Shown in pieces: positions 54,784 to 63,537 of a DNA stretch of 64,000 nt (position 1 is the stretch's first letter; every line of letters starts with the position of its first letter). Position numbers and translations under genes: made by a program. Below the pieces are notes generated by a model. It worked only from the letters and a program-made list of their open reading frames with translations, had not been told where the DNA came from and did no database searches. This stretch comes from Streptomyces bottropensis ATCC 25435 (GTDB taxonomy: Bacteria > Actinomycetota > Actinomycetes > Streptomycetales > Streptomycetaceae): the NCBI RefSeq assembly GCF_000383595.1, contig NZ_KB911581.1, forward strand, positions 1,450,606 through 1,514,605, given 5' to 3'.

Positions 54784-56604
54784 GTGGGACGGCACAGCCG
54801 CAAGGGGCGGGCGCCGAGAGGCGACACAAACGAAACAGAGGAGAGCCGGGCGGCGACTTCCGCCGGGTCGAGCGATCGCGTACCGGCCGCGCGCCGAGCG
54901 TCGGATGCTCAGGGGGCGCAGCGGTCCCAAGCCGGCCGAGAAGGGCAGGACGGCCGGGGCGGCCGCGGTGGCCAGGACGGCCAGGACGGCCGGGGTGTGG
55001 GCGGCCCGGAGGCTGCTTCGGCTGCCGGAACCGCTCGGGCCGCGGTGACGGCGCAGCCGCAGGCGGGTGTGCGGCAGGCTGCCGGCCCGCTGCCGACGCG
55101 TGGATACGACCGGGCCGGTGGCCAGGGGATGCCGCGGTTCACCGGTAGCGCGCCCGGCCAACAGGGAGCACGTCTTCCTGAGGGCACCCCGGCCCATGGC
55201 TTCCCGCGCCTCCCTGACGGCACGCCGGCGCACGGGATGCCGCGCCTTTCCGACGGCACGCCCGCGCGCGGCTTTCCCCGCCTGTCCGACGGCGCCCTCG
55301 CCCGTGGGTTTCCGCCGAGTCGTGGTGGGCACCCCGAGCAGCGTGAAGCGGGCGGCGGGTGGGGGCACTTGGGTGGTGACGGGCATCGGACGGGTGCCGG
55401 GCACGGCGTGGCGCGAGGGGCTCCCACGGGGGCCCCGTATGGTGTGCCGGGCGAGGCGTCGTCCCCCGGCGCCCCGTACGGCGAGCCTCCGGAGGGTTCC
55501 GGGCGCCGCATTCCCATTCCCCGGCAGCGGCAGGAGACCATGCCCCCCGGTGGCCCCCGCCAGACATATCTGGACGCCTTCGACGAGGTCGATGACGCCT
55601 TCGACGACGTTCGCGCACCCCGTCGGACACAGCGTGCGGCGCTGGGTGCCGATGGCGGTGCCGACGGCCGGACGGATGCGGCTTTCGAGGAGAAGCCGCC
55701 CCCGCAGGGGGCGCGGAAGAAGCCGCAGCGGCAGGCGGAGTCGCCGGAGCGGCCTCCGGGCGCGGAGGCCGGGACGGCCGTGGAGATGGCGAAGGGCGGC
55801 AAGGGGCGGGCGTTCGCCGGGATCGCGGCAGCCGCGGTCACCACTGTGCTGGCCGTCGTCGCCGTCGGCCAGATGGCCGGCGGACAGGACGAGACCGCCC
55901 CGCAGCCGAGGGCCGCCGACGCCGGCGAGCGCGATGTGCGCGGTGCCTCACGCAGCGACAACCGGCCCACGCCGGCCCGTCCGCCGAGCCCGAGCGCGAC
56001 CCCGTTGTCGTACGACGAGAAGATGGGCAGGACGTACCCGCTGGCCGCGGACCTGGAGGGCGGCGGGAAGTTCGAGGCGGTCAAGGGCTTCGACAGGGCG
56101 CCGGGGAAGGGACAGAAGTTCCGCTACCGCGTCGACGTCGAGCAGGGAATCGGCCTGGATCCCGCGCTGTTCGCCGAGGCGGTGCAGAAGACCCTGAACG
56201 ACGAGCGGAGTTGGGCCCACAGCGGCGGCCGTACGTTCGAGCGGATCTCCTCGGGCACACCCGACTTCGTGATCACGCTGGCCAGCCCGGGGACCACCGC
56301 GACCTGGTGCGCCAAGTCAGGGCTCGACACGACCGTGGACAACGTGTCCTGTGACTCGGCCGCCACCGAGCGGGTGATGATCAACGCGTACCGCTGGGCC
56401 CAGGGGTCGAAGACGTACGGCGATCAGATCCACGCGTACCGGCAGATGCTGATCAATCACGAGATCGGTCACCGCCTCGGCTATCCCCACGAGACGTGTG
56501 ACAAGGCCGGGGAACTCGCGCCCGTCATGCAGCAGCAGAGCAAGTTCCTGACGTACGACGGGATCACGTGCAAGGCCAATCCCTGGCCGTATCCCGGTAG
56601 TTGA
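54784..56604 (+). CDS. DUF3152 membrane protein with metzincin-type zinc motif
   Basis: 606 aa from GTG 54784. Residues 1-340 are disordered, Gly/Pro/Arg-rich, with four RLxDGTPAHGFP repeats (~130-180). One membrane helix (AGIAAAAVTTVLAVVAVGQM, ~347-366), then an exported DUF3152 domain from SYDEKMGRTYPLAADLEGGG. That domain holds NHEIGHRLGYPHETC, an HExxHxxGxxH zinc site as in metzincin proteases, and four Cys for likely disulphides. A membrane-tethered extracellular metalloprotease is therefore probable. It sits directly before the polysaccharide-type genes. Confidence 0.88.
   Translation: MGRHSRKGRAPRGDTNETEESRAATSAGSSDRVPAARRASDAQGAQRSQAGREGQDGRGGRGGQDGQDGRGVGGPEAASAAGTARAAVTAQPQAGVRQAAGPLPTRGYDRAGGQGMPRFTGSAPGQQGARLPEGTPAHGFPRLPDGTPAHGMPRLSDGTPARGFPRLSDGALARGFPPSRGGHPEQREAGGGWGHLGGDGHRTGAGHGVARGAPTGAPYGVPGEASSPGAPYGEPPEGSGRRIPIPRQRQETMPPGGPRQTYLDAFDEVDDAFDDVRAPRRTQRAALGADGGADGRTDAAFEEKPPPQGARKKPQRQAESPERPPGAEAGTAVEMAKGGKGRAFAGIAAAAVTTVLAVVAVGQMAGGQDETAPQPRAADAGERDVRGASRSDNRPTPARPPSPSATPLSYDEKMGRTYPLAADLEGGGKFEAVKGFDRAPGKGQKFRYRVDVEQGIGLDPALFAEAVQKTLNDERSWAHSGGRTFERISSGTPDFVITLASPGTTATWCAKSGLDTTVDNVSCDSAATERVMINAYRWAQGSKTYGDQIHAYRQMLINHEIGHRLGYPHETCDKAGELAPVMQQQSKFLTYDGITCKANPWPYPGS
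55175..55315 (+). repeat. Tandem 12-13-codon repeats in the DUF3152 gene
   Basis: Four imperfect units of about 39 bp coding (R)LPEGTPAHGFP, LPDGTPAHGMP, LSDGTPARGFP and LSDGALARGFP in the cytoplasmic disordered region. Confidence 0.85.
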
Positions 56605-56650
56605 CGACGGCCGCCGGGCCACCCGTCTCCTGACGCCACGTGATCGAGTG

Positions 56651-56686
56651 ATCCCTTAGCGCGACAAAACGCGTCCCGCTAGGGAA
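56651..56686. promoter_or_regulatory. Inverted repeat upstream of the PelF-like gene
   Basis: CCCTTAGCG (56653-56661) faces CGCTAGGG (56677-56684) across ~15 nt; one base bulged. It may be an operator, or a weak terminator for the DUF3152 gene. The gap is 56605-56823. Confidence 0.35.
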
Positions 56687-56823
56687 AGTTACGACCGTTC
56701 ACCCCTTTTGGTGGTGTGACGGACAACCGTCCGTCACACCCCCGCCTTGTCCGCGTACGTTCGTCCCGCTGCGAGCCGCCGGGTGAACGGCGGCTCCTCA
56801 AACGGGAGATCGGGGGTGCACGC

Positions 56824-58944
56824 GTGCGCATCGGACTGCTTGCGGAGGGTGGCTATCCGTATGTGAGCGGTGACGCCAGGCTCTGGTGCGACCGACTCGT
56901 ACGTGGGTTGGAGCGACACGAGTTCGACATCTACGCGCTCAGCCGGAGCGAGCGGCAGGAGGACGAGGGCTGGATCCCGCTGCCGCCCCAGGTCAGGCGC
57001 GTCCGTACGGCGCCGCTGTGGGCCGCGGAGGACGACGGCGTCGTCCACGGGCGCCGGGCGCGGAGGCGCTTCGCGGAGGCGTACGGCGAACTGGTGTCGG
57101 CGGTGTGCTCGGGGAGCGCGAGCGGTGCCGATGGTGTGGCCGGTCGGCCCGGTGGGTTCGGGGCGGCTTCCACAGGTGGTGCCGACGCTGAGGCGGACCG
57201 TTTCGGCAGCGCGCTGTACGGGCTCGCCGAGTTGGGCCGCGACGAAGGTGGACTGGTCGGCGCACTGCGCTCCGAGGCCGCCGTACGCACGTTGGAGCGC
57301 GCTTGTCGCGCGCCGGGCGCCCTGCGAGGGGCGCGCGAGGCGCGCGTACCGGATCTGCTGACGGTCGCCGCACATCTCGAACGCGCCCTGCGCCCCCTCT
57401 CGCTCGACTGGTACGAGGACGACGGGCTCGGCTCGGTCGACCTGTGCCACGCGACGGCCGGTGGCTCGGCCGCGCTTCCCGGGCTGCTGGCCCGGTACTT
57501 CCACGGGGTGCCGCTGCTGGTCACCGAGTACGGCGTGCAGCTGCGGGCGCACTACCTCGGAGCCTCGGGAGAAGCGCCGGTGCGCGCCCTGCTCGCGGCC
57601 TTCCACCGGCGGCTGACCGCCGAGGTCTACCGGCAGGCCGCCTGCCTCACCCCCGGCAACACTCACGCCCGGCGCTGGCAGGAGCGCTGCGGCGCCGACC
57701 CGTCGAGGATCCGGACGGTCTACCCCGGCATGAACGCCGCCCGCTTCGCGGAGGTCGGCGAGGCGCCGGAATACGCCGATCCGTACACGCTGGTCTGGGT
57801 CGGCCGCATCGAGCCCGCCAAGGACCTGATCTCGCTGCTGCACGCCTTCGCCGAGATCCGCCGTGCGGAGCCCAAGGCGCGGCTCAGGATCGTCGGTGCG
57901 GCAGCGGGCTCCGAGGCCACCGCCTACCTGGGCCACTGCCGCGCGCTGGCGGCGCAGCTCTTCCCCGACCGGACGGACGGTGTCCACTCCGTCGGCGACA
58001 ACCCCGTCTCCTTCGAGGAGATCGGCGACCCGGCCGTTCCCGATCTGGCCGAGGCCTACGCGGCGGGTGCGGTGGTCGTGCTGTCCAGCGTCGTCGAGGG
58101 CTTCCCGATCAGCCTGGTCGAGGCCATGTTCTGCGCCCGGCCGACGGTCTCCACCGACGTTGGCGCGGTCGTGGAGGTCATCGGCGGCACGGGCCTGGTC
58201 GTCCCTCCGCGCAATCCGCGGGCGCTGGCCGAGGCGTGCGTGGCACTGCTACGAGAACCCGAGCGCCGCGCGCGCCTCGGCGCGGCCGCCCGCGCACGCG
58301 CTCTCGAACTCTTCACGGTGGAACAGAACGTCGAGGCATTTCGAGGCATCTACCTGGAGGTCGTCTCCCAGGCCCCGGTGCGCAAGGTCGTTGTCGACGG
58401 CACCGGTGAACCGCGTCCCTTCGGAGCCCCCGCCGAGGCCCGCGTGCCCGGCCGCTGGACCGATTCCCGACTGGTGACGGGCGGCCTCGGGGTCGCCGGC
58501 GTGGCAGGAGTCGCCGGCGTGGCAGGGGTTGCCGGGGGCGCCGGTGTCGCGGGTCTCGCTGGAGGCGTTCCCGGACGGCCGCGCTGGGCCGTCGACACAC
58601 CTGGGCGGGCGACGACACCTGTGGGGGGAACCACGGCATCGGAGCCGGTCGCGAAGCCGGCTCCGGTTACCGCACGCGCCTCGACGCCCGACGCGGTACC
58701 GGGCATGGCACCGGGTTCTCCATCCGGTCCCGCGCAGGACCGTGCAGCGGGCGCGACTCCGGCGGCGGCGTCGCCCGCGACGACCCCCACCTCCACCACG
58801 AACTCTCCCTCCACCGCGGGTACTTCCTCCGGTTCCGCTGGGGCATCGTCCACCGCTTCGGCGGCGGACGCGGTTCCGGCCGCGGAGAGTTCTGCGGGTA
58901 CGGCGGCCGGGGAGCCCGTGCCCGCGGGGGAGGGCGCGCGATGA
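56824..58944 (+). CDS. PelF-like family 4 glycosyltransferase (DUF3492)
   Basis: 706 aa from GTG 56824 (VRIGLLAEGGYPYVSG) behind CGGGGGTG; an upstream GTG at 56716 would add 36 residues. The N-terminal DUF3492 region (GYPYVSGDARLWCDRLVRGL, VPLLVTEYGVQLRAHYLG) is specific to PelF-type enzymes, which use UDP-sugars in Pel polysaccharide synthesis. The GT4 domain has LVWVGRIEPAKDLISLLHAF and the E-x7-E motif EGFPISLVEA. The last ~180 residues are low complexity with GVAGVAGVAG repeats. Cytosolic or membrane-associated. ATGA overlap with the membrane protein gene implies coupling. Confidence 0.88.
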   Translation: MRIGLLAEGGYPYVSGDARLWCDRLVRGLERHEFDIYALSRSERQEDEGWIPLPPQVRRVRTAPLWAAEDDGVVHGRRARRRFAEAYGELVSAVCSGSASGADGVAGRPGGFGAASTGGADAEADRFGSALYGLAELGRDEGGLVGALRSEAAVRTLERACRAPGALRGAREARVPDLLTVAAHLERALRPLSLDWYEDDGLGSVDLCHATAGGSAALPGLLARYFHGVPLLVTEYGVQLRAHYLGASGEAPVRALLAAFHRRLTAEVYRQAACLTPGNTHARRWQERCGADPSRIRTVYPGMNAARFAEVGEAPEYADPYTLVWVGRIEPAKDLISLLHAFAEIRRAEPKARLRIVGAAAGSEATAYLGHCRALAAQLFPDRTDGVHSVGDNPVSFEEIGDPAVPDLAEAYAAGAVVVLSSVVEGFPISLVEAMFCARPTVSTDVGAVVEVIGGTGLVVPPRNPRALAEACVALLREPERRARLGAAARARALELFTVEQNVEAFRGIYLEVVSQAPVRKVVVDGTGEPRPFGAPAEARVPGRWTDSRLVTGGLGVAGVAGVAGVAGVAGGAGVAGLAGGVPGRPRWAVDTPGRATTPVGGTTASEPVAKPAPVTARASTPDAVPGMAPGSPSGPAQDRAAGATPAAASPATTPTSTTNSPSTAGTSSGSAGASSTASAADAVPAAESSAGTAAGEPVPAGEGAR
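58486..58560 (+). repeat. GVAGVAG-coding tandem repeat in the glycosyltransferase tail
   Basis: 24-bp units (GGCGTGGCAGGRGTCGCC-like) coding repeated Gly-Val-Ala, marking the low-complexity tail. Confidence 0.7.
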
Positions 58945-60311
58945 GCGAGTTGCGATGGGACGGGCTGGACGGACCCGATGGGCTGGACGGCTTGGACGGC
59001 TTGGACGGCTTGGACGGACGCGAAGGGCTGAACGGCAGTGAAGGGCTGAACGGACGGGAGGGGCTGGAGCGCTTCGGCCGGGCCCCCGGCGCGGTCGATG
59101 TGAAGAGGTTGTCCGGCCCGGATCCCCATCTCGGGGCCATGCCCTCGGCCGATTTCCGGGCGGCGCATGACCTCGTCGCCTCACTCGACCCGGCCCACCG
59201 ACCAGGCGACTGCGACGCCACTGCGGACGTCCCCAAATCCTCTGCCCACCGGGGGGCCGTCGACCCTGTGAAGGCATTGATGCGCCGGCACCGGGACCTC
59301 TGCGAGCGGGCGGTGGACCCCTTGGAGATCGCCGCCGGGCTGGAGGCGCACGGGGTGACCGACCGCACGGCTGCCCGCTTTCGGCACCGGGACGTGTTCT
59401 CACTCGCCGAAGAGATGTACGCGCGTGTGTCGCGGGACGGGGAGGAGTCCACGGCGCGCGAGCCGGTGCAGCGCGCGCCCGGCGCACGAGGTGGGTGGGC
59501 CGTGCTCGCCCTCCTGCCGGGTGCCCTGTGCGCGGCGGCCGTCGTCGGCGTGCGCCTCACCCACGGCCAACCCCGTCTCGCCGTCGCAGCCGTCGGAGCC
59601 CTCGCGGTGGCGCTCGGTCTCCGTGTCGCCCTCGGCCGCGGCCCCCTGCGCGCGCCGTCGGACGCGGCGGGCCGTACCCGCGCCTGGACCTGCTGGCTGG
59701 TCGCGTACGCGCTCCTCGGCGACGGCCTGCTCGCCGCCGGCCTCGACGGCGGTCCCCACGGGCCGTGGCCCCTGGCGGTCGCGCCCATGCTCGCGCTCAG
59801 CCTGTCCTGCGCCCCCGCCGTCTGGTGCGCCGGGCTCCTCGGCGCCCGCGCCCGCCGCAAACTCGCCGCCAGCCGAGGACTCGCGGAGTTCGCCGACTCC
59901 GTGAAGCCCCTGATCCTCGGCGTGTTCGCGCTCCACCTCTGTGCCCTGGCCGCCCTGCTCGCGCTGTGCGGCGAGGTCCTGCACGAGCCCTCCGGGTACG
60001 CCGGCGCGGGCGCCCTCGGCGCCCTCCTCCTGCCCGCCCGCCTCCTCATCGCCCACGGAGCCGCCCAGGCCTCGGTCGTCGCCCTCCGCGCAGCCGCCCT
60101 GGCCGAGGCGCTCGCGCTGGGCACGGTCTTCGCGAGCCGCCTGCCCGGCTGCTCCTTCCTGGCCGTCCCCGTCGAGGCGGTCGTGGACATCTGGGGAGCC
60201 GGAGCCGTCCCCGCCCTCGTGTGCGGCACCGCCGCGCTCGTCCTGCTCGTCCACGCCACCCGCACGCTGACCCGGGCCTCGGCCCACGCCCTGCCCTCCG
60301 GGGCGACCTGA
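58941..60311 (+). CDS. Polytopic membrane protein of the PelF-like locus
   Basis: 456 aa, ATG overlapping the glycosyltransferase stop (ATGA). The N-terminus is a (LDG)n / EGLNG repeat from a GGCTTGGAC 9-mer (58981-59050). A ~110-residue cytosolic part follows (MRRHRDLCERAVDPLEIAAG). The C-terminal ~280 residues contain seven or eight hydrophobic helices (LALLPGALCAAAVVGVRL, LAVAPMLALSLSCAPAVW, LILGVFALHLCALAALLALC and others). Not clearly PelG (which has 12 helices) or PelE. By position it could export or help polymerise the glycan made by the glycosyltransferase; this is inference. Confidence 0.8.
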   Translation: MSELRWDGLDGPDGLDGLDGLDGLDGREGLNGSEGLNGREGLERFGRAPGAVDVKRLSGPDPHLGAMPSADFRAAHDLVASLDPAHRPGDCDATADVPKSSAHRGAVDPVKALMRRHRDLCERAVDPLEIAAGLEAHGVTDRTAARFRHRDVFSLAEEMYARVSRDGEESTAREPVQRAPGARGGWAVLALLPGALCAAAVVGVRLTHGQPRLAVAAVGALAVALGLRVALGRGPLRAPSDAAGRTRAWTCWLVAYALLGDGLLAAGLDGGPHGPWPLAVAPMLALSLSCAPAVWCAGLLGARARRKLAASRGLAEFADSVKPLILGVFALHLCALAALLALCGEVLHEPSGYAGAGALGALLLPARLLIAHGAAQASVVALRAAALAEALALGTVFASRLPGCSFLAVPVEAVVDIWGAGAVPALVCGTAALVLLVHATRTLTRASAHALPSGAT

Positions 60312-60465
60312 CCCACCTGGGCCCTTCGTCCGGCGGCCACCCGTCGCCGTACGAAGTCCGGGCCCGACCGCCGCACGGGGCTCACGTCCCGGGCGCCCGT
60401 CCCGCGGGGCCGACACCGCGGGCCACCTCATCACCCACGGCACCACCCCATAAGGAGAACGCCAG

Positions 60466-60513
60466 ATGATCACCTCCCGAACCGGAGAACCCGCCCCGGG
60501 AGCCGCCCGATGA
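60466..60513 (+). CDS. 15-codon leader ORF coupled to the epimerase gene
   Basis: ATG with TAAGGAGAAC 6 nt upstream, 15 codons (MITSRTGEPAPGAAR), and a TGA that overlaps the epimerase ATG (ATGA at 60510-60513). The epimerase ATG itself has only a weak CCGGGAG behind it, so ribosomes finishing the leader probably initiate it. No obvious attenuator codon run. Confidence 0.5.
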   Translation: MITSRTGEPAPGAAR

Positions 60514-61469
60514 GGGTCCTGCTGATCGGAGCCAACGGATACCTCGGCCGCTTCGTCGCCGAACGTCTGCTCGCCGACCCGGCCGTGCAGCTCACCGCGC
60601 TCGGTCGCGGCGACGACGCCGACGTCCGGTTCGACCTCGCCACCGGCAGCCCGGGCGCGCTCACCCGCTTCCTGGACGCCGTCCACCCCGGAGTCGTCGT
60701 CAACTGCGCGGGGGCCACCCGCGGCGGCGCCCGCGAACTCACCCGGCACAACACCGTCGCCGTCGCCACCGTCTGCGAGGCCCTGCGTCGCAGCGGCTGC
60801 GGGGCCCGCCTGGTGCAGCTCGGCTGCGGCGCCGAGTACGGGCCCAGCCAGCCCGGGTCCTCCACCGCCGAGGACGCCGTGCCCCGCCCCGGCGGCCCGT
60901 ACGGCGTCAGCAAGCTCGCCGCCACCGAACTCGTCCTCGGCTCCGGCCTGGACGCCGTGGTCCTGCGCGTCTTCTCGCCCGCCGGACCCGGCACACCGGC
61001 CGGCTCACCGCTCGGCCGCCTCGCCGAGGCCATGCGCCGCGCCATGCAGTCCGGCGACGGCGAACTCAAACTCGGCGGTCTCGGTGTCCAGCGTGACTTC
61101 GTCGACGTCCGCGACGTCGCCCGCGCCGTCCACGCCGCCTCGCTCTCCGCGGCCCAGGGCGTGATCAACATCGGCTCGGGCCGCGCCGTGCGTCTCCGCG
61201 ACGCCGCGGCGGTCCTCGCCCGTGTGGCCGGCTATGGCGGTGCCCTCCACGAACTCGACGCTCCGCCCGGCCCCCTCAGGTCCACCATCGGCCACCCCCG
61301 ACCAGAACCGGACCACGGCGGCCCCGTCTCCTATCCGTACCCGGACGGCTGCGGCAGCTGGCAGCAGGCCGACGTCCGCACCGCCCGTGACCGGCTCGGC
61401 TGGCGGCCCAGGATCAACCTCGAGGAGTCCCTCGCCGACATCTGGATGGAGGCGGCATGCCGTATCTGA
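60510..61469 (+). CDS. NAD-dependent epimerase/dehydratase (extended SDR)
   Basis: 319 aa. Rossmann motif LLIGANGYLGRFVAERL at the N-terminus, catalytic Tyr-Lys in GGPYGVSKLAATEL, and a sugar-nucleotide region with VINIGSGRAVRLRDAAAVLA and RDRLGWRPRINLEESLADIW. It should act on a nucleotide sugar, as UDP-glucose/GlcNAc 4-epimerases do in Pel (PelX) and galactosaminogalactan (Uge3) loci; exact specificity unknown. Translationally coupled to the leader ORF and overlaps the spherulin-4 gene by 13 nt. Confidence 0.88.
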   Translation: MRVLLIGANGYLGRFVAERLLADPAVQLTALGRGDDADVRFDLATGSPGALTRFLDAVHPGVVVNCAGATRGGARELTRHNTVAVATVCEALRRSGCGARLVQLGCGAEYGPSQPGSSTAEDAVPRPGGPYGVSKLAATELVLGSGLDAVVLRVFSPAGPGTPAGSPLGRLAEAMRRAMQSGDGELKLGGLGVQRDFVDVRDVARAVHAASLSAAQGVINIGSGRAVRLRDAAAVLARVAGYGGALHELDAPPGPLRSTIGHPRPEPDHGGPVSYPYPDGCGSWQQADVRTARDRLGWRPRINLEESLADIWMEAACRI

Positions 61470-62206
61470 CCCCGGCCCCGTCCGCCATCGCGAGCACCGG
61501 CTTAGGCCTCGGTTTCGGCATCCCCGGCTATGCCCACCCCCTTGTCGCCCCTCTGGAATGGGGTGAACTCGCCCGCCCCGGGACCCCCCTTCACTGGGTC
61601 GTCCTGAACGTCTCCGGCGGGCCCGGCACCCGCCCCGACCCGCACTGCCTCGAAGCCGCCGCACGGCTGCGGAACGCGGGGGTCCAGGTCCTTGGCCACC
61701 TGGACACGGCCTACGGGGGGCGTGCCTTCGCCGAGATCGCCTCCGACGCGCGTCGGTATCTCGACTGGTACCGGATCGGCGGGTTCTTCCTGGACCGTTG
61801 CCCGACCGAGCGCGGTGCCCTGCCGGACATCGACCGCACGGTCACCGCGCTGCGCGCGCTCCTCGGCGGCGGCCACATCGTCCTCGGCCAGGGCACCCAC
61901 CCACACCCCGGCTATGTCGAGACCGCCGACCAGCTGGTGACCTTCTCCGGGCCCTGGAACGACTACCGCTGGTCGCAAGTGGCGGAGTGGACCGCCGACC
62001 ATCCCCCCGAGCGCTTCTGCCACTTCGTCCACGGCGTCCCGCGCGGCCACCTCGACGAGGCGTTGCGCGTCGCCCGCTGGCAGGGCGCCGCCACGATCTA
62101 CTTCACCGACCGCACGGATCGCGGCGGCCGGACCGACCCCTGGGAGACGATGCCCGGCTACTGGGACGACATCGTCTCGCTGGTTGGAACGGGTGTCTCG
62201 GAATGA
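61457..62206 (+). CDS. Spherulation-specific family 4 (Sph3/GH135-like) protein
   Basis: 249 aa, starting inside the epimerase gene. TIM-barrel family of fungal Sph3, a GalNAc-glucan hydrolase. Matching motifs: FGIPGYAHP, VVLNVSGGPGTRPDP, VQVLGHLDTAYGGR and RRYLDWYRIGGFFLDRCP. Two acidic positions of active GH135 enzymes look changed: the usual FFDE pair reads FLDR, and the later Glu after the aspartate-rich strand reads VTFSGPW. No signal peptide, unlike Sph3. It may be a binding protein or an altered hydrolase. End of the polysaccharide-type gene set. Confidence 0.82.
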   Translation: MPYLTPAPSAIASTGLGLGFGIPGYAHPLVAPLEWGELARPGTPLHWVVLNVSGGPGTRPDPHCLEAAARLRNAGVQVLGHLDTAYGGRAFAEIASDARRYLDWYRIGGFFLDRCPTERGALPDIDRTVTALRALLGGGHIVLGQGTHPHPGYVETADQLVTFSGPWNDYRWSQVAEWTADHPPERFCHFVHGVPRGHLDEALRVARWQGAATIYFTDRTDRGGRTDPWETMPGYWDDIVSLVGTGVSE

Positions 62207-62269
62207 AAAAGGGCGTGGCAGTGTTACGCGGAGAACAACCGTAGTGATTGACCGACCAACGGAGTCCCC

Positions 62270-63448
62270 GTGTCGCTGCCACCCCTGGTCGAGCCCGCTT
62301 CCGAGCTCACCGTAGACGAGGTCCGCAGGTACTCCCGCCACCTGATCATTCCCGACGTGGGGATGGACGGGCAGAAGCGGCTGAAGAACGCCAAGGTGCT
62401 CTGTGTGGGCGCCGGCGGCCTCGGTTCGCCGGCGCTGATGTACCTGGCCGCGGCGGGCGTCGGGACGCTCGGCATCGTGGAGTTCGACGAGGTCGACGAG
62501 TCGAACCTGCAGCGCCAGATCATCCACAGCCAGGCCGACATCGGCCGCTCCAAGGCCGCGTCCGCGCGTGACTCCGTGCTCGGCATCAACCCGTACGTGA
62601 ACGTGACCCTCCACGAAGAGCGGCTCGAAGCCGAGAACGTGATGGACATCTTCAGCCAGTACGACCTGATCGTCGACGGCACGGACAACTTCGCGACCCG
62701 CTACCTGGTCAACGACGCGGCGGTGCTGCTGAACAAGCCGTACGTCTGGGGCTCGATCTACCGCTTCGACGGCCAGGCCTCCGTCTTCTGGTCCGAGCAC
62801 GGCCCCTGCTACCGCTGCCTCTACCCCGAGCCCCCGCCGCCGGGCATGGTCCCCTCCTGCGCCGAGGGCGGCGTCCTCGGCGTGCTGTGCGCCTCCATCG
62901 GCTCCATCCAGGTCACCGAGGCCATCAAGGTCCTCACCGGCACGGGCGAGCCGCTGGTCGGCCGCCTGATGATCTACGACGCCCTGGAGATGCAGTACCG
63001 CCAGGTCAAGGTCCGCAAGGACCCCGACTGCGCGGTCTGCGGCGAGAACCCCACCGTCACCGAGCTCATCGACTACGAGGCCTTCTGCGGCGTCGTGTCC
63101 GAGGAGGCCCAGGAGGCGGCGGCCGGCTCGACGATCACTCCCAAGCAGCTCAAGGAGTGGATCGACGACGGCGAGAACATCGAGATCATCGACGTCCGCG
63201 AGATCAACGAGTACGAGATTGTCTCCATCCCGGGCGCCAAGCTGATCCCGAAGAACGAGTTCCTCATGGGCACCGCCCTGGAGGCCCTCCCGCAGGACAA
63301 GAAGATCGTCCTGCACTGCAAGACGGGTGTCCGCAGTGCGGAAGTCCTCGCGGTCCTGAAGTCGGCGGGCTTCTCCGACGCGGTCCACGTCGGTGGCGGC
63401 GTGATCGGCTGGGTCAACCAGATCGAGCCGAGCAAGCCGGTCTACTAG
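62270..63448 (+). CDS. moeZ: Adenylyltransferase/sulfurtransferase MoeZ
   Basis: 392 aa from GTG 62270. ThiF/E1-like domain: VLCVGAGGLGSPALMYLAAA, DESNLQRQIIHSQADIG, DGTDNFATRY, and zinc cysteines in CYRCLYPE and CAVCGE. C-terminal rhodanese domain with the persulfide Cys in VLHCKTGVRSAEVL. It adenylates and thiocarboxylates sulfur-carrier proteins such as MoaD, ThiS or CysO; one MoeZ commonly serves several pathways in Streptomyces. None of the carriers is in the window. A 15-bp terminator follows. Confidence 0.95.
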   Translation: MSLPPLVEPASELTVDEVRRYSRHLIIPDVGMDGQKRLKNAKVLCVGAGGLGSPALMYLAAAGVGTLGIVEFDEVDESNLQRQIIHSQADIGRSKAASARDSVLGINPYVNVTLHEERLEAENVMDIFSQYDLIVDGTDNFATRYLVNDAAVLLNKPYVWGSIYRFDGQASVFWSEHGPCYRCLYPEPPPPGMVPSCAEGGVLGVLCASIGSIQVTEAIKVLTGTGEPLVGRLMIYDALEMQYRQVKVRKDPDCAVCGENPTVTELIDYEAFCGVVSEEAQEAAAGSTITPKQLKEWIDDGENIEIIDVREINEYEIVSIPGAKLIPKNEFLMGTALEALPQDKKIVLHCKTGVRSAEVLAVLKSAGFSDAVHVGGGVIGWVNQIEPSKPVY

Positions 63449-63464
63449 GCACACGCCTTCCAGG

Positions 63465-63497
63465 GAGGGGCTCGGCACCGTGGGTGCCGGGCCCCTC
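63465..63497. terminator. Terminator between convergent moeZ and the aminopeptidase gene
   Basis: 15-bp stem GAGGGGCTCGGCACC / GGTGCCGGGCCCCTC (one G-T type pair) with a 3-nt loop, 17 nt after the moeZ stop. Confidence 0.85.
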
Positions 63498-63537
63498 TCC
63501 GCCGCGCCCGGTGGAGACGCGCGGCGGCCGTCCCGGC

